Source: G965215055 sp965215055
GTDB taxonomy: Bacteria > Pseudomonadota > Gammaproteobacteria > UBA4575
Direction: 5' to 3'
DNA length: 64,000 nucleotides
Assembly: GCA_965215055.1 (NCBI GenBank)
Contig: OZ244046.1
Span: 1,612,001-1,676,000, forward strand
Shown here: piece after piece, positions 24,612 through 38,419 of the stretch
How the letters are laid out: each line of letters begins with the position of its first letter
Position numbering within the stretch: the first letter of the stretch is position 1
Position numbers and translations under genes: made by a program
The notes under the pieces: model-generated
Databases searched by the model: none
The model's input: the letters and a program-made list of their open reading frames with translations, nothing else
What the model was told of the DNA's origin: nothing

Positions 24612-25340
24612 ATGGCAAGACATTTATATCTGAGAAAACCCGGCCCATTCCTGATGTCGTCTATCCTGATTGCGCTGACTGTGTTGATTACAATGAGTGT
24701 TACATTTTGGCTGTCGGCCAACGTTACGGGTACTCCTTTTATAGCTTCAGAAGAAGCTGCCGACCTTGCCGGCAAGGATGAAGCAATAGCACTTCTGAAG
24801 AACGCGGTACATCAATTGAAACATGAAGTCGCATCAGCGCAGCATTCAGCAGAATCTGGATTTGCCGCCGTAGAAGAAATGAAGCAGTCGCTGCGTGAAA
24901 AAGAACTTGAATTATTGCAGTTGAACCAGGAACTGCATTTTTATCGCACGCTGTACTCGTCAAATACGGATAATACAGCACTGCAGGTAAAGGAATTTGT
25001 TCTGCATAAAGGCCCCGCTACCGGCCAGTTCATCTACAGTCTGGTGTTGACGAGTATTCCGGCAGCGCAGAAAAAAACTTCCGGCGTAATCGGCTTGAGT
25101 GTTGAAGGGGAGCAGCAAGGCATCCCGAAACAGTTGGTTCTTGAGGATACCGGGGAAGTCATGGATAATTTGCCGAAATTTTCTTTTAGATACTTTCAAA
25201 AGATTTCAGGCAGTTTTTCTTTGCCCGATAACTTTGAGCCGCGCCAAGTGCAGGTAGAGTTGTTGCAAGACAATAGCAAGAAAAAGCCTGTTGTTATCAG
25301 CTATAGCTGGGACGCGGTGTACAATAAGACAAGCATGTGA
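24612..25340 (+). CDS. Membrane-anchored coiled-coil protein (DUF6776-like)
   Basis: 242 residues. One N-terminal membrane helix (SSILIALTVLITMSVTFWLS) is followed by a coiled coil at about residues 50-120 (KNAVHQLKHEVASAQH, LREKELELLQLNQELHFYR), then a beta-rich domain containing FIYSLVLTSI and FSFRYFQKISG. I know this arrangement from uncharacterised proteins next to bactofilin genes. No function is assigned. Its stop overlaps the start of the bactofilin gene (GTGA), which suggests a joint role at the envelope. Confidence 0.8.
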   Translation: MARHLYLRKPGPFLMSSILIALTVLITMSVTFWLSANVTGTPFIASEEAADLAGKDEAIALLKNAVHQLKHEVASAQHSAESGFAAVEEMKQSLREKELELLQLNQELHFYRTLYSSNTDNTALQVKEFVLHKGPATGQFIYSLVLTSIPAAQKKTSGVIGLSVEGEQQGIPKQLVLEDTGEVMDNLPKFSFRYFQKISGSFSLPDNFEPRQVQVELLQDNSKKKPVVISYSWDAVYNKTSM

Positions 25341-25738
25341 ACAAGGCACTCAAGAATAAAATCAGAACTACCCATATTGATACGCTTATTGGCCGTCATG
25401 CCAAGATTTTTGGAGACATTCACTATGGTAAAGGTCTGCATATTGAAGGCTTGGTGGAGGGTAACGTGATAGCCGAGCATGAGGATGAGGGGGGCGTAAT
25501 CATAGGTGAATCAGGTGTCGTGGAAGGTGAAATTCGAGGATCTTCTATCGTTGTCAGTGGTACGGTGCATGGTGATATCTATGCCGCTGACACTGTTGAA
25601 ATCAAGGCAGGCGCCAGAGTAAACGGTAATGTCTACTACAATTTTCTGGAGATGGCGCCTGACGCAAAAGTGAATGGGAATCTTTTACATCAACGAGCCT
25701 CTCTGGTGCACCAGGGGTCAGTTGAAAAGCCGACTTGA
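25337..25738 (+). CDS. Bactofilin-family polymer-forming protein
   Basis: 133 residues, GTG start overlapping the upstream stop. The central beta-helix repeats (GRHAKIFGDIHYGKGLHIEG, VEGEIRGSSIVVSGTVHGDIYA, GARVNGNVYYN) define the bactofilin (DUF583) domain. Bactofilins form unpolar filaments under the inner membrane and help to place envelope enzymes. The downstream M23 endopeptidase gene is a frequent bactofilin companion, though here it is on the other strand and separated by erpA and anmK. Confidence 0.93.
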   Translation: MNKALKNKIRTTHIDTLIGRHAKIFGDIHYGKGLHIEGLVEGNVIAEHEDEGGVIIGESGVVEGEIRGSSIVVSGTVHGDIYAADTVEIKAGARVNGNVYYNFLEMAPDAKVNGNLLHQRASLVHQGSVEKPT

Positions 25739-25810
25739 ATTTTTGGCTGATTTACTGGGATAATATTCGCATATCAACAGGTTCTAGTATATCGCGACCA
25801 GGAGATTCGT

Positions 25811-26182
25811 ATGCCCGTACCCGAGACAGCACAACCTTCCACACCGCCTGCATCTTTAGTGTTCACCGATGCCGCTGCAAATAAGGTGCGGCAACTCATC
25901 GAAGAAGAAGCCAATGACAACTTGAAGCTTCGGGTGTTTGTAAGCGGGGGCGGATGCTCCGGATTTCAGTATGGATTCACTTTTGATGAAAATCTTCAGG
26001 ATGGTGACACGTCGGTAGAAAATGACGGTGTTACCTTGCTGGTAGACCCGATGAGTTTCCAATATCTGATGGGTGCGGAGATCGATTATACTGAAGGCTT
26101 GGAGGGTGCACAGTTTGTAATTCGCAATCCCAATGCCAAAACGACTTGTGGTTGTGGTTCTTCCTTTTCTCCAGGGGGTTGA
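25811..26182 (+). CDS. erpA: Iron-sulfur cluster insertion protein
   Basis: 123 residues of the A-type carrier family. The three cluster cysteines are visible in SGGGCSGFQYGFTFDE and TTCGCGSSFSPGG. The VFTDAAANKVRQLI start and GAEIDYTEGLEGAQFVIRNPNA are typical of ErpA. It delivers Fe-S clusters to enzymes such as those of isoprenoid synthesis. ATG start; the GGAGATTCGT before it is a fair ribosome-binding site. Confidence 0.95.
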   Translation: MPVPETAQPSTPPASLVFTDAAANKVRQLIEEEANDNLKLRVFVSGGGCSGFQYGFTFDENLQDGDTSVENDGVTLLVDPMSFQYLMGAEIDYTEGLEGAQFVIRNPNAKTTCGCGSSFSPGG

Positions 26183-26213
26183 TCTGCCTGGCAACTGAAC
26201 GGGCGCTCGCCCT

Positions 26214-27326
26214 TCATTCCGGCCTGAAAATTTCGCCGAGAACCACTTTCTTGTCCGCGCCCGTAACGCTGGGAATATTGCCGGGCTTGCCTTCCAGTGC
26301 CTGTTTGGCCAACCAGGCAAATGCCATCGCTTCTACCCACTTTCCAGAGATTCCATAAGCACTGGTGTGCTCGGTAGAGACTTCCTGCAACGCTGCCCGC
26401 AGCTGGGCAACCAGATAACGGTTACAGCTTCCTCCACCACAAAGCAGGATACGGTCAACAGGGGTTGGCCATGCCCTTACCGCGTTGGCGACCGACTGCA
26501 CCGTCAAGGCGGCCAAAGTAGCTTGAACGTCCCGCTCCGGCAGGTGTTTTTTATGTTGATCAAGCATGCGCTGCAACCAAGTGAGGTTAAACCTTTCACG
26601 GCCGGTGGATTTAGGTGGAGGTCTCTTGAAGTACCCATCTTTCAGCATCCTGTCCAAGAGCCCTGCATCAGCGTTCCCGGAGGCTGCCCATGCGCCATCC
26701 TGGTCAAAATTTACATGTCTGTGCCTTTTAACCCATGCGTCCAGCAAGGTATTTGCGGGACCGGTGTCAAAACCGGTTACAGGTAAAGTTTTATCGGCGG
26801 GTAGCAGAGTAATGTTGGCGATGCCACCCAAATTGACGACTGCTCGATTTTCTTTCTCGTCACTGAAGATTTTTTGGTGGTAGGCGCAGGCTAAAGGTGC
26901 GCCTTGCCCTCCTGCGTTGATGTCCGCTTGGCGGAAATTGCCAACAGTGGTGATGCCTGTCATGGTGGCAATTTCTTGAGCGTTTCCAATCTGTATGGTG
27001 CATGGCGGCACGCCATCGGGGTCGTGCCAAATGGTCTGTCCGTGGCTGCCGATAGCCACTATTGCGTCTGTTCGCAGCGATGTCTTTGCCAGTATGTCCT
27101 GCACCGTCTGCGCGGATGCCTGCGTAAATGTACGGTCAAGTTTTTTGATTTCCTGTGGCCATGTCCGCTTGGCAATACTGTGATCGATCTCATCCCTGAG
27201 CTCTCTTTCGATGGGCTGGCTGACGTAGTCTACAATATACGAGTCGGACTTTGAAAAATCCATCAGCACGGCATCAATGGCGTCCATGCTGGTGCCGGAC
27301 ATGAGTCCGATAAATAACTCGGACAT
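26214..27326 (-). CDS. anmK: Anhydro-N-acetylmuramic acid kinase
   Basis: 370 residues, full length. It phosphorylates and opens 1,6-anhydro-MurNAc during peptidoglycan recycling. Features: FIGLMSGTSMDAIDAVLMDF, GSHGQTIWHDPDG, TVGNFRQADINAGGQGAPL, VNLGGIANIT, FDTGPANTLLDAW and LLCGGGSCN. It starts 11 bp after the M23 peptidase gene, consistent with a small cell-wall operon. Confidence 0.97.
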   Translation of the reverse strand: MSELFIGLMSGTSMDAIDAVLMDFSKSDSYIVDYVSQPIERELRDEIDHSIAKRTWPQEIKKLDRTFTQASAQTVQDILAKTSLRTDAIVAIGSHGQTIWHDPDGVPPCTIQIGNAQEIATMTGITTVGNFRQADINAGGQGAPLACAYHQKIFSDEKENRAVVNLGGIANITLLPADKTLPVTGFDTGPANTLLDAWVKRHRHVNFDQDGAWAASGNADAGLLDRMLKDGYFKRPPPKSTGRERFNLTWLQRMLDQHKKHLPERDVQATLAALTVQSVANAVRAWPTPVDRILLCGGGSCNRYLVAQLRAALQEVSTEHTSAYGISGKWVEAMAFAWLAKQALEGKPGNIPSVTGADKKVVLGEIFRPE

Positions 27327-27337
27327 GATGACGAGAG

Positions 27338-28747
27338 TCAGAGACCGCGCATTACCAGCTTGTTTTCCCGCGCATAGGCGTCTAGTTGCACGACAAGGGG
27401 TCGGATGGCGGCCTGAAAAAATGGTATTTCGGCGTCTGGTAGGGATTTGGCACTGGGGAGCTTTACTTTCAGAGGGTTGCGATGCACCCCATTAACACGG
27501 AATTCGTAATGCAAGTGGGGGCCTGTTGACATGCCGGTGCTGCCGATGTAGCCAATCGTCTGCCCCTGTTTTACGCGGTTGCCGGTACTGGTGCCACGTG
27601 CGTATTTTGACATATGCGCATATAACGTCGTGTAAGTGCTGCCGTGTCGTAAAATAATCGTTTTACCGTAGTTGCCTTTGGTGCCACGATAGATGATTCT
27701 ACCGTCACCTGTGGCCTTGATAGGCGTCCCTCTTGGCGCGGCGTAATCCACGCCTTTATGTGCGCGAATCCTGTTCAGGACGGGATGTCTTCTTCTCGGA
27801 TTAAAATGTGAACTGATGCGTGTGAATTCCACGGGAGTACGCATGAAAGGTTTACGCATGCTTTTGCCGTCGGGGGTGTAATAATCGGTCTTGCCGTCAC
27901 TGCCGGTATAACGATAGGCTTGGTACGTTTTGCCCCTGTTAACGAATCCTGCAGCAATGATGTTGCCGTCGCGAACTTTTTCTCCATCCAGATGGAGCTT
28001 CTCATAAAGCACCATAAAACTGTCGCCCTTGCGTATATCCAGAGCAAAGTCGATATCCCAGCCAAAGATTCCTGCCAGACCCATAATCAAGCCATCCGAC
28101 AAACCGGCGCGCTGTCCTGCCAGAAATAGTGAGTTGTCAATCGTGCCTGTAGCAAACTCATGCACTGCATATAATTCACGGCTAGTTTCCTTGACAACAA
28201 AGGAACCTGCGTCCTTGTAAAGGAATACGGATTTTTCGAGGCTTTTTTCAAGCTCCAATTTGTTGATGCCATCCTCCCCGAGGGTAAAATGAAGCCTCTG
28301 ACCGGGATAGAGCTTCTTGAATGACTTGGCGCTTTTGCCGAGACTCAACACTCGGGGCAATTCGGAATCGACCTCAAGCCTTGTGAAAATTGAAGCGAGG
28401 GAATCTCCTTTTTTGATTATGATCGTCGTGCGGTTTTCCGCTTTCAGTGGTGTGGCAACGGGTTCGGTTGCCGCAGCGTGTCCTCCTGTTGACGCGAAAG
28501 GATTTCTGGGGCTGATATAGGCCTGATTTTCATCGCGCTTCGGAATGGGTTTGAGTGCCAATGGAATATCCGTCGTGTGGGTACTGGTCGGCGCAGGTCG
28601 ATGAGAGTTGGCCAATACCATGCCGATGACGGCCACACCGGTTATCAATACTATAGCTGAAACGATATACCGGTAGCGCCTCCTGGAATTTTTGCGTGAG
28701 AACGCCGTATGCTTAAAATCGGCTTTGTTTAAGGGATTGTAGTCCAC
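27338..28747 (-). CDS. M23-family peptidoglycan endopeptidase with LysM/OapA-like region
   Basis: 469 residues, GTG start. A membrane helix near residue 35 (IVSAIVLITGVAVIGMVLA) anchors it. An OapA/LysM-like segment follows (TTIIIKKGDSLASIFTRLEV). The lysostaphin-type domain has the zinc ligands HKGVDYAAPRGTP and STGMSTGPHLHYEF, plus TLYAHMSKY. It resembles MepM/YebA-type D,D-endopeptidases. Transcribed toward anmK; divergent from tyrS. Confidence 0.93.
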   Translation of the reverse strand: MDYNPLNKADFKHTAFSRKNSRRRYRYIVSAIVLITGVAVIGMVLANSHRPAPTSTHTTDIPLALKPIPKRDENQAYISPRNPFASTGGHAAATEPVATPLKAENRTTIIIKKGDSLASIFTRLEVDSELPRVLSLGKSAKSFKKLYPGQRLHFTLGEDGINKLELEKSLEKSVFLYKDAGSFVVKETSRELYAVHEFATGTIDNSLFLAGQRAGLSDGLIMGLAGIFGWDIDFALDIRKGDSFMVLYEKLHLDGEKVRDGNIIAAGFVNRGKTYQAYRYTGSDGKTDYYTPDGKSMRKPFMRTPVEFTRISSHFNPRRRHPVLNRIRAHKGVDYAAPRGTPIKATGDGRIIYRGTKGNYGKTIILRHGSTYTTLYAHMSKYARGTSTGNRVKQGQTIGYIGSTGMSTGPHLHYEFRVNGVHRNPLKVKLPSAKSLPDAEIPFFQAAIRPLVVQLDAYARENKLVMRGL

Positions 28748-28840
28748 GGAATCTGCTTCGACTTTTGATGTAAAATAGCTTTATTATCTGCATGGGTCAA
28801 TGAATTTAACCGACCGACGATCGCGCGGGCAGCGGCAAAG

Positions 28841-30049
28841 ATGATTGAAGATACACGTTCTCAAGAGTTGGATGAGCTGCTTCGCGGCGCGGATGAAATC
28901 CTGCTGGCGGACGAACTGAGGTCCAGGCTGGCCAGCGGCAGACCGCTGCGAGTAAAGGCTGGTTTTGATCCAACCGCCCCCGACCTGCATCTTGGTCATA
29001 CCGTACTGATTAACAAAATGCGCCAATTTCAACGGGCAGGGCACTGTGTCATTTTTTTAATAGGCGACTTTACTGCCATGATAGGCGACCCTTCGGGTAG
29101 AAACGTCATGCGGCAACCTCTTTCTCAAACTGAGATTCAAGCCAATGCGGCAACTTACAGGAAGCAGATTTTCAAGATATTGGACCCTGATAAGACGGAA
29201 GTCATGTTCAACTCGGCCTGGATGAATACTAAAAGCGCAGCAGACCTGATCAAGCTGGCCTCCAGGCATACGGTGGCGCGCATGCTGGAACGGGACGATT
29301 TCAGCAAGCGTTACAAATCTGGACAAGGGATTGCCATTCATGAATTTTTATATCCGCTGATTCAGGCTCAGGACTCCGTGGAACTGCAGGCGGATGTTGA
29401 GCTTGGAGGCACTGATCAGAAATTCAATTTACTGGTAGGGCGCGAAATACAAAAGCAGTGCGGACAGCCTTCCCAGGTCATCATAACCATGCCGATTTTG
29501 GAAGGTTATGCACATGGTGACGGGAAAATGTCCAAATCATCGAACAACTACATTGGCATTACTGAGCCACCGAACGAAATATTCGGCAAGATTATGAGTA
29601 TTGATGATGAAAAAATGTGGCATTACTTTGAGCTGCTGAGTTTTTGTTCTACAGGCGAGATTAAAAAATTCAAGCAAGATGTGCAAAAGGGTGTGAATCC
29701 CAGGGATATTAAATTTGAACTGGCAGTTGAGATTGTCGAACGATTCCACAACCGTCAGGCAGCCGAAGCCGCACGACTGGATTTTATTCGACGTTTTCAA
29801 AAGGGTGCAATACCGGAGAATCTGGAAGAGAAAACCGTCGTCAGCATAGATGGCGGTATCGCCATCGCTAATCTCCTGAAGGATGCGCACCTGGTAGATA
29901 CCACCTCGGATGCCCGCCGCATGATTAAACAGGGCGCAGTGAAGATGGATGGAACCAAAGTCTCAGATATGAAGCTGATGTTGGCTGCCGGGACTTGCGG
30001 CATTTTTCAAGTCGGTAAACGCAGGTTTGCAAAAATAAACGTAATCTAG
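28841..30049 (+). CDS. tyrS: Tyrosyl-tRNA synthetase
   Basis: 402 residues, the TyrRS group with a longer N-terminus and class I HIGH-like signature PDLHLGHTVLINKM. The KMSKS loop is GDGKMSKSSNNYIGI. A C-terminal S4 RNA-binding domain contains TTSDARRMIKQGAVKMDGTKV. It charges tRNA-Tyr. Directly upstream of the rRNA operon, an order I remember from Pseudomonas and relatives. Confidence 0.97.
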   Translation: MIEDTRSQELDELLRGADEILLADELRSRLASGRPLRVKAGFDPTAPDLHLGHTVLINKMRQFQRAGHCVIFLIGDFTAMIGDPSGRNVMRQPLSQTEIQANAATYRKQIFKILDPDKTEVMFNSAWMNTKSAADLIKLASRHTVARMLERDDFSKRYKSGQGIAIHEFLYPLIQAQDSVELQADVELGGTDQKFNLLVGREIQKQCGQPSQVIITMPILEGYAHGDGKMSKSSNNYIGITEPPNEIFGKIMSIDDEKMWHYFELLSFCSTGEIKKFKQDVQKGVNPRDIKFELAVEIVERFHNRQAAEAARLDFIRRFQKGAIPENLEEKTVVSIDGGIAIANLLKDAHLVDTTSDARRMIKQGAVKMDGTKVSDMKLMLAAGTCGIFQVGKRRFAKINVI

Positions 30050-30094
30050 TTTCTTTTTTTGGAACTGGCCCAAGAGCAGCAGTTTGGCGCAGGG

Positions 30095-30124
30095 TTGACA
30101 AAAGCGGGCCTGAAAACATACAAT
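30095..30124 (+). promoter_or_regulatory. Predicted rRNA operon promoter
   Basis: TTGACA (30095-30100) and TACAAT (30119-30124) are separated by 18 bp. They lie about 190 bp upstream of the 16S 5-prime end, in the gap after tyrS. No clear FIS or UP element is resolvable by eye, although the upstream 40 bp include a T tract. Confidence 0.65.
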
Positions 30125-30156
30125 CACCGATCAGGCCTTGGATTTATGCCAAGGTA

Positions 30157-30169
30157 GCTTTTTAACAAT
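30157..30169 (+). promoter_or_regulatory. boxA antitermination element, rRNA leader
   Basis: GCTTTTTAACAAT resembles the rrn boxA consensus (TGCTCTTTAACAA). A small hairpin CCTTAC-TTTA-GTAAGG follows at 30203-30218. A similar boxA recurs in the 16S-23S spacer. Confidence 0.6.
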
Positions 30170-30312
30170 GTACAGATGATTTGTGTGGGCGCTCTGTAGG
30201 CGCCTTACTTTAGTAAGGGTGATAACCATTCAGATAAGGCAGGTCTTTCAAGTTGCTTACGGAACTTGTTAGTCTGCATTAAAAAATCGCGGAGTAATCC
30301 GCAACATCTTTT

Positions 30313-31843
<1,531 letters not shown>

Positions 31844-31983
31844 TAGAGTGAAGTTATCACCTCATCCCGCAGGGCGCCCACACAAGTCATCTTGACATCT
31901 AACGGGTTTGGCGGTTGTGCCTGATTTTAATCGGCGTGAGGCTTTGGCACAGACCTGGTAAATTTGACGTTGTGCTGAATTTT

Positions 31984-32060
<77 letters not shown>

Positions 32061-32081
32061 TTTTGTTCGTAGAAGGCAAGG

Positions 32082-32157
32082 GGGGCCATAGCTCAGCTGG
32101 GAGAGCGCCTGCTTTGCACGCAGGAGGTCGGCGGTTCGATCCCGCCTGGCTCCACCA
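32082..32157 (+). tRNA. tRNA-Ala (TGC)
   Basis: 76 nt with encoded CCA. The acceptor GGGGCCA pairs with TGGCTCC, the D arm is AGCTCAGCTGGGAGAGC, and the anticodon loop is TTTGCAC with TGC. Second spacer tRNA of the rRNA operon. Confidence 0.97.
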
Positions 32158-32246
32158 ACAAGGAAGTTTGAGTCGTCAGTGCTGACTGATTTTTCAGGAT
32201 TGGTCAGCACTGATTATTCAGTAATCTCTGGGATAAATGCTCAGAG

Positions 32247-32260
32247 CGTTTTTTAACAAT
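32247..32260 (+). promoter_or_regulatory. boxA element in the 16S-23S spacer
   Basis: CGTTTTTTAACAAT repeats the leader boxA-like element, ~130 bp before the 23S 5-prime end, as is usual for the spacer boxA that maintains antitermination. Confidence 0.55.
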
Positions 32261-32389
32261 TTGGAAATCAACTAGGCGATAGATAAATCACTAAAATGTT
32301 TTATCTCGAGTTTTGTCGTTTATTCAAGCATATACCTCGGCATAATGACGTCTGACAAACAGGGTAGACGAGTTTGTTTGAGGTTATAT

Positions 32390-35280
<2,891 letters not shown>

Positions 35281-35369
35281 ATAACACTCAAGCAAATACT
35301 TCAAAACTTTGCCTGGTTGAATTCCAGAAAATTCGAGTTGCGAGCATGGATGCGCCACTCGGTCCGGTT

Positions 35370-35489
35370 TGCCTGGCGGCAATAGAGCACTGGTACCACC
35401 CGATCCCATCCCGAACTCGGAAGTGAAACGGTGCATCGCCGATGGTAGTGCGGGAGTTTCCCGTGTGAGAGTAGGGCACTGCCAGGCAT
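35370..35489 (+). rRNA. rrf: 5S ribosomal RNA
   Basis: 120 nt. TGCCTGGCGGCAATAGAGC at the 5-prime end pairs with the terminal GCACTGCCAGGCA. The internal CCCGATCCCATCCCGAACTC block is diagnostic. Confidence 0.96.
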
Positions 35490-35501
35490 CAAACTGATTT
35501 T

Positions 35502-35530
35502 CCCCCGTTTTCAAAGACGGGGGCCCCATT
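35502..35530 (+). terminator. rRNA operon terminator
   Basis: CCCCCGT (35502-35508) and ACGGGGG (35517-35523) form a 7-bp GC-rich stem with an 8-nt loop, directly after 5S. The following T run is weak (CCCCATTTC). Confidence 0.7.
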
Positions 35531-35638
35531 TCTTGGCACATTAACCCATCCTTCACATTCCGAGTGTTGGAAAATTACACTCAAAAGTCCCGTGAGTGGG
35601 CAGTCCTGCGTTTTCCTGTCCGTAAGGCAATGTTCTCG

Positions 35639-36640
35639 CTACTTGACAGCATTCAGCTTTTCTTCCCATTCGATTGCAGTACGTACGATGAAGCCGAGAT
35701 CGTCGTAGCGTGGAGACCAGTCCAATACCGCTTGCAGCTTTGCCGTGTCAGCCACCAGTGCTGGTGGGTCGCCAGTTCGGCGCAGGCCGTTACGGATATC
35801 AAGGACTACTCCAGCCTCCACTTGCAGGGCGTTGAGCACTTCGAGAACGGAGAAGCCGTGACCATAACCGCAGTTGAGTATCTCGTTACTGCCACCACTT
35901 TCGAGGTAACTGAGCGCCGCAACGTGGGCATCAGCAAGGTCAGAGACGTGGATATAGTCGCGAATGCAAGTGCCATCCGGAGTATCGTAATCGGTGCCAA
36001 ATACGTTGATGTGGTCACGTAGACCTACAACTGCTTCGCTGACCACTTTGATAAGGTGTGTGGAGTCGGAGGTAGACTGACCTATCCGCCTTTGTGGATC
36101 CGCGCCGGCAACATTGAAATAGCGCAATGCAATGTAGCGGAAATCGTGGGCTACTGCGGTGTCGCGGAGCACCCATTCGGTAGCCAGCTTGGAGCTGCCG
36201 TAAGGATTAATTGGCATCGCAGGCATGTCCTCGGTTACTGGCAGCGCTGCCGGGATGCCGTAGACAGCTGCAGTTGAGGAAAAAACGAATCGCTTCACTC
36301 CTGTCTGGACACAAGCGCGAATCAGATTTGTGCTTGCACTGACGTTGTTGCAGTAGTATTTCAATGGATTGGCGGTTGACTCGAAGACCGAGGTGCTGCC
36401 GGCAAAGTGAACGACCGCGGTAACGCCATGCTTGGCCACGATCGCACTTACGGTCTCAATGTTCCCAACGTCACCTTCGATGAAAATTATATCGTCCGGA
36501 ACCGCCGTGTGCTGTCCCGTCGACAGGTCATCCAGCACGACGACAGGGTAGTCGGCTTGGCGAAAAGCCAGTACGGTGTGGCTGCCAATGTAGCCGGCAC
36601 CCCCAGTGATCAATAGCGAGCCTTTAGGAGTTACTTGCAT
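35639..36640 (-). CDS. galE: UDP-glucose 4-epimerase
   Basis: 333 residues of the extended short-chain dehydrogenase family. NAD-binding LLITGGAGYIGSHTVLAF, catalytic Ser in FVFSSTAAVYG, Tyr/Lys in NPYGSSKLATE, then YFNVAGADP and GTCIRDYIHVSDLADAH, all typical of GalE. It supplies UDP-galactose or a related sugar for surface polysaccharide. The gene begins the accessory islet; its stop faces the rRNA operon terminator. Confidence 0.95.
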   Translation of the reverse strand: MQVTPKGSLLITGGAGYIGSHTVLAFRQADYPVVVLDDLSTGQHTAVPDDIIFIEGDVGNIETVSAIVAKHGVTAVVHFAGSTSVFESTANPLKYYCNNVSASTNLIRACVQTGVKRFVFSSTAAVYGIPAALPVTEDMPAMPINPYGSSKLATEWVLRDTAVAHDFRYIALRYFNVAGADPQRRIGQSTSDSTHLIKVVSEAVVGLRDHINVFGTDYDTPDGTCIRDYIHVSDLADAHVAALSYLESGGSNEILNCGYGHGFSVLEVLNALQVEAGVVLDIRNGLRRTGDPPALVADTAKLQAVLDWSPRYDDLGFIVRTAIEWEEKLNAVK

Positions 36641-36676
36641 GATAAATTTGTAGATAGAGAATTACATTTCTTCTCG

Positions 36677-38125
36677 TCATAGCGCCGCCGTGAATATAGC
36701 TAGTATCCCAACGCCGGTCAGCCAACTTGCCCTGTCACCCATTGCGAATACAAGCGGATCATCGTCGACGATTCCGCGATTGGCGAGCAGCATCATGCGC
36801 CCCAACCAGTAAATCAACAAAGGGCAGATCAGCCACAGCAACTCCAAACGGTCATAGTTTCCACCTGCTTCCAGACTTTGGATGTAAAGCGTAAGAATCA
36901 CAATCGAGGCAAAGCTGCTGGCTGCACCGAGAGCTGCCATTACAGGGAGATCTTCGGCAAAATAGGCACGCCCGATGAGTTTCGACTCTCCGGGCTTACG
37001 CAGTGTATAAAGCTCGCTCTGGCGTTTAACGATGGCCAGAGCGAGAAACATAAAGATGAAAAAGCCCAAAAACCAGGGGGATAACATAATCGAAACTGCC
37101 ATCCCGCCAGCAATGACCCGAATCGTGTAAAGTACAGAGAGTGTGAGGACATCGATGAAAGTCATTCGCTTGAGCAATAGCGAGTAGGCAAACGTTATGA
37201 TCAGGTAGAGGAGGATGCAGAGTCCTGCCGCTGCGGACAACTGGAAGGCTACTAAAAGCCCTCCTGCCATCATCGCTACACCGATGCCAACCGCCGGCAG
37301 CAATGGCACCTTTCCTGCAGCTATCGGGCGGTGGCGCTTGGTCTTATGCCGGCGATCGTAGGGGAGATCAAACAGATCGTTCAGCAGATAGGTCCCGGAT
37401 GCACAGGCCGATAGAGCGATGAACAATGCGAGCGCCACCAAGTAAAGCTCGGCGCTGGTTTCCTGTGCCGCAATTAGGGGCAAAAACACTAGCACATTCT
37501 TGATCCACTGATGTGGTCGTATCGCCCGCAAGTAATCGAGCGGATGACCATCGAGTCCATCGAGAAACTGGGCATCCTGGTCTAATGCCTGGAGTTTACG
37601 AGCGAGACTTGCCGAGAGATTAACCCCGATCACATGCCGGGCCTGTTTCCATACAGCCAAGTCACGCCGTTCGTTACCAACGTAATCAAATCCACCTTTG
37701 CCAAATCGTTTGACCAGAACCGTGGCTTTTATCCGGCCGGCCAGATTAGTGCGTCCGTCCGAAGCAAAGTAGCCCATCGCCCCAACCGCCTCAGCAAGTG
37801 GGGCAACGACAAGCTCATCGGCGGCCGAGGCAAGCCAAACTTCACGTCCTGCCGCCTTGGCGGTAGTAATTTCGTTTGTCACAGCCGGATTTAATACTAG
37901 TGTCTCTGGTGGCAACGCAACAGCTTGGGCGATTTTTCGTTTCAGAGCGGCACGACCCTTCGCGATGGCGATGACCAACCATAACAGCAGGGCAAAGAGA
38001 TTGAGCGGATGAGCAGAAATCATTCGGACGGTGCCTTCGATCAGCAGGTCGCCGCTGACCAGCGAGCCATCGATATCAACGACAAGTGGCACCTCGACCT
38101 TGTTTTTTAGTGCTGGGGAGTGCAT
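36677..38125 (-). CDS. HAD-like domain fused to UbiA-family prenyltransferase
   Basis: 482 residues from ATG 38125. ATG 38176 and 38266 are in-frame alternatives; none has a good ribosome-binding site. The first ~190 residues are HAD-like (VVDIDGSLVSGDLLIEG; WLASAADELVV; lysine in VKRFGKGGFDYVGNERRD). The rest is an eight- to nine-helix UbiA domain with NDLFDLPYDRRHKTKRHRPIAAG and FAYSLLLKRMTFIDVL. This fusion is the type that attaches a phosphosugar (phosphoribosyl-like) to polyprenyl phosphate. In the islet it may make a lipid-linked sugar donor (inference). No DprE1-like oxidase is in the window. Confidence 0.87.
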   Translation of the reverse strand: MHSPALKNKVEVPLVVDIDGSLVSGDLLIEGTVRMISAHPLNLFALLLWLVIAIAKGRAALKRKIAQAVALPPETLVLNPAVTNEITTAKAAGREVWLASAADELVVAPLAEAVGAMGYFASDGRTNLAGRIKATVLVKRFGKGGFDYVGNERRDLAVWKQARHVIGVNLSASLARKLQALDQDAQFLDGLDGHPLDYLRAIRPHQWIKNVLVFLPLIAAQETSAELYLVALALFIALSACASGTYLLNDLFDLPYDRRHKTKRHRPIAAGKVPLLPAVGIGVAMMAGGLLVAFQLSAAAGLCILLYLIITFAYSLLLKRMTFIDVLTLSVLYTIRVIAGGMAVSIMLSPWFLGFFIFMFLALAIVKRQSELYTLRKPGESKLIGRAYFAEDLPVMAALGAASSFASIVILTLYIQSLEAGGNYDRLELLWLICPLLIYWLGRMMLLANRGIVDDDPLVFAMGDRASWLTGVGILAIFTAAL

Positions 38126-38227
38126 AACATAACAACTGGACGAGAAGCGGGCCTGCAAGAAGCTGTGTAAATTCATTGTACGTGAAACTCGGCATGGCGG
38201 CAAAAAAAGCCCGGTTGCTAGCAGCTC

Positions 38228-38335
38228 TGCTATGGAGATTGGATCGCAGATGTGGACCAAGGGCATGGCTCAACTTCATTAGAAGTAAATTTGACCGCAG
38301 AGGCGATTTGCTTTACATACAGGCCTGAATCTTAC
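38228..38335 (+). pseudogene. Decayed fragment of the downstream methyltransferase gene
   Basis: About 100 bp here align without gaps, offset 1193 bp, with the SAM-motif region of the methyltransferase at 39421-39528. Matching landmarks are TTGGAT(C/T)GC(A/G)GATGTGG, GGCATGGCTC(A/G)ACTTCATTAGA and (A/G)AATTTGACCGCA(A/G)AGG. Several substitutions break the frame and no start or further homology is seen. It lies between the UbiA gene start and the sulfotransferase gene. Confidence 0.75.
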
Positions 38336-38419
38336 CAGCCTCGGTGTCAGTACCGAATGAGAAGCAATTATGCTCCGAGAATGTCGCAAAACGAAAGATT
38401 ATTTAGGCACAGATTTATT

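Noticed and set aside
38252..38419. Longer N-terminus of the sulfotransferase
   Set aside because: The upstream part is the decayed methyltransferase fragment read in another frame; family similarity starts at MYDYLLVIGPGRSG.
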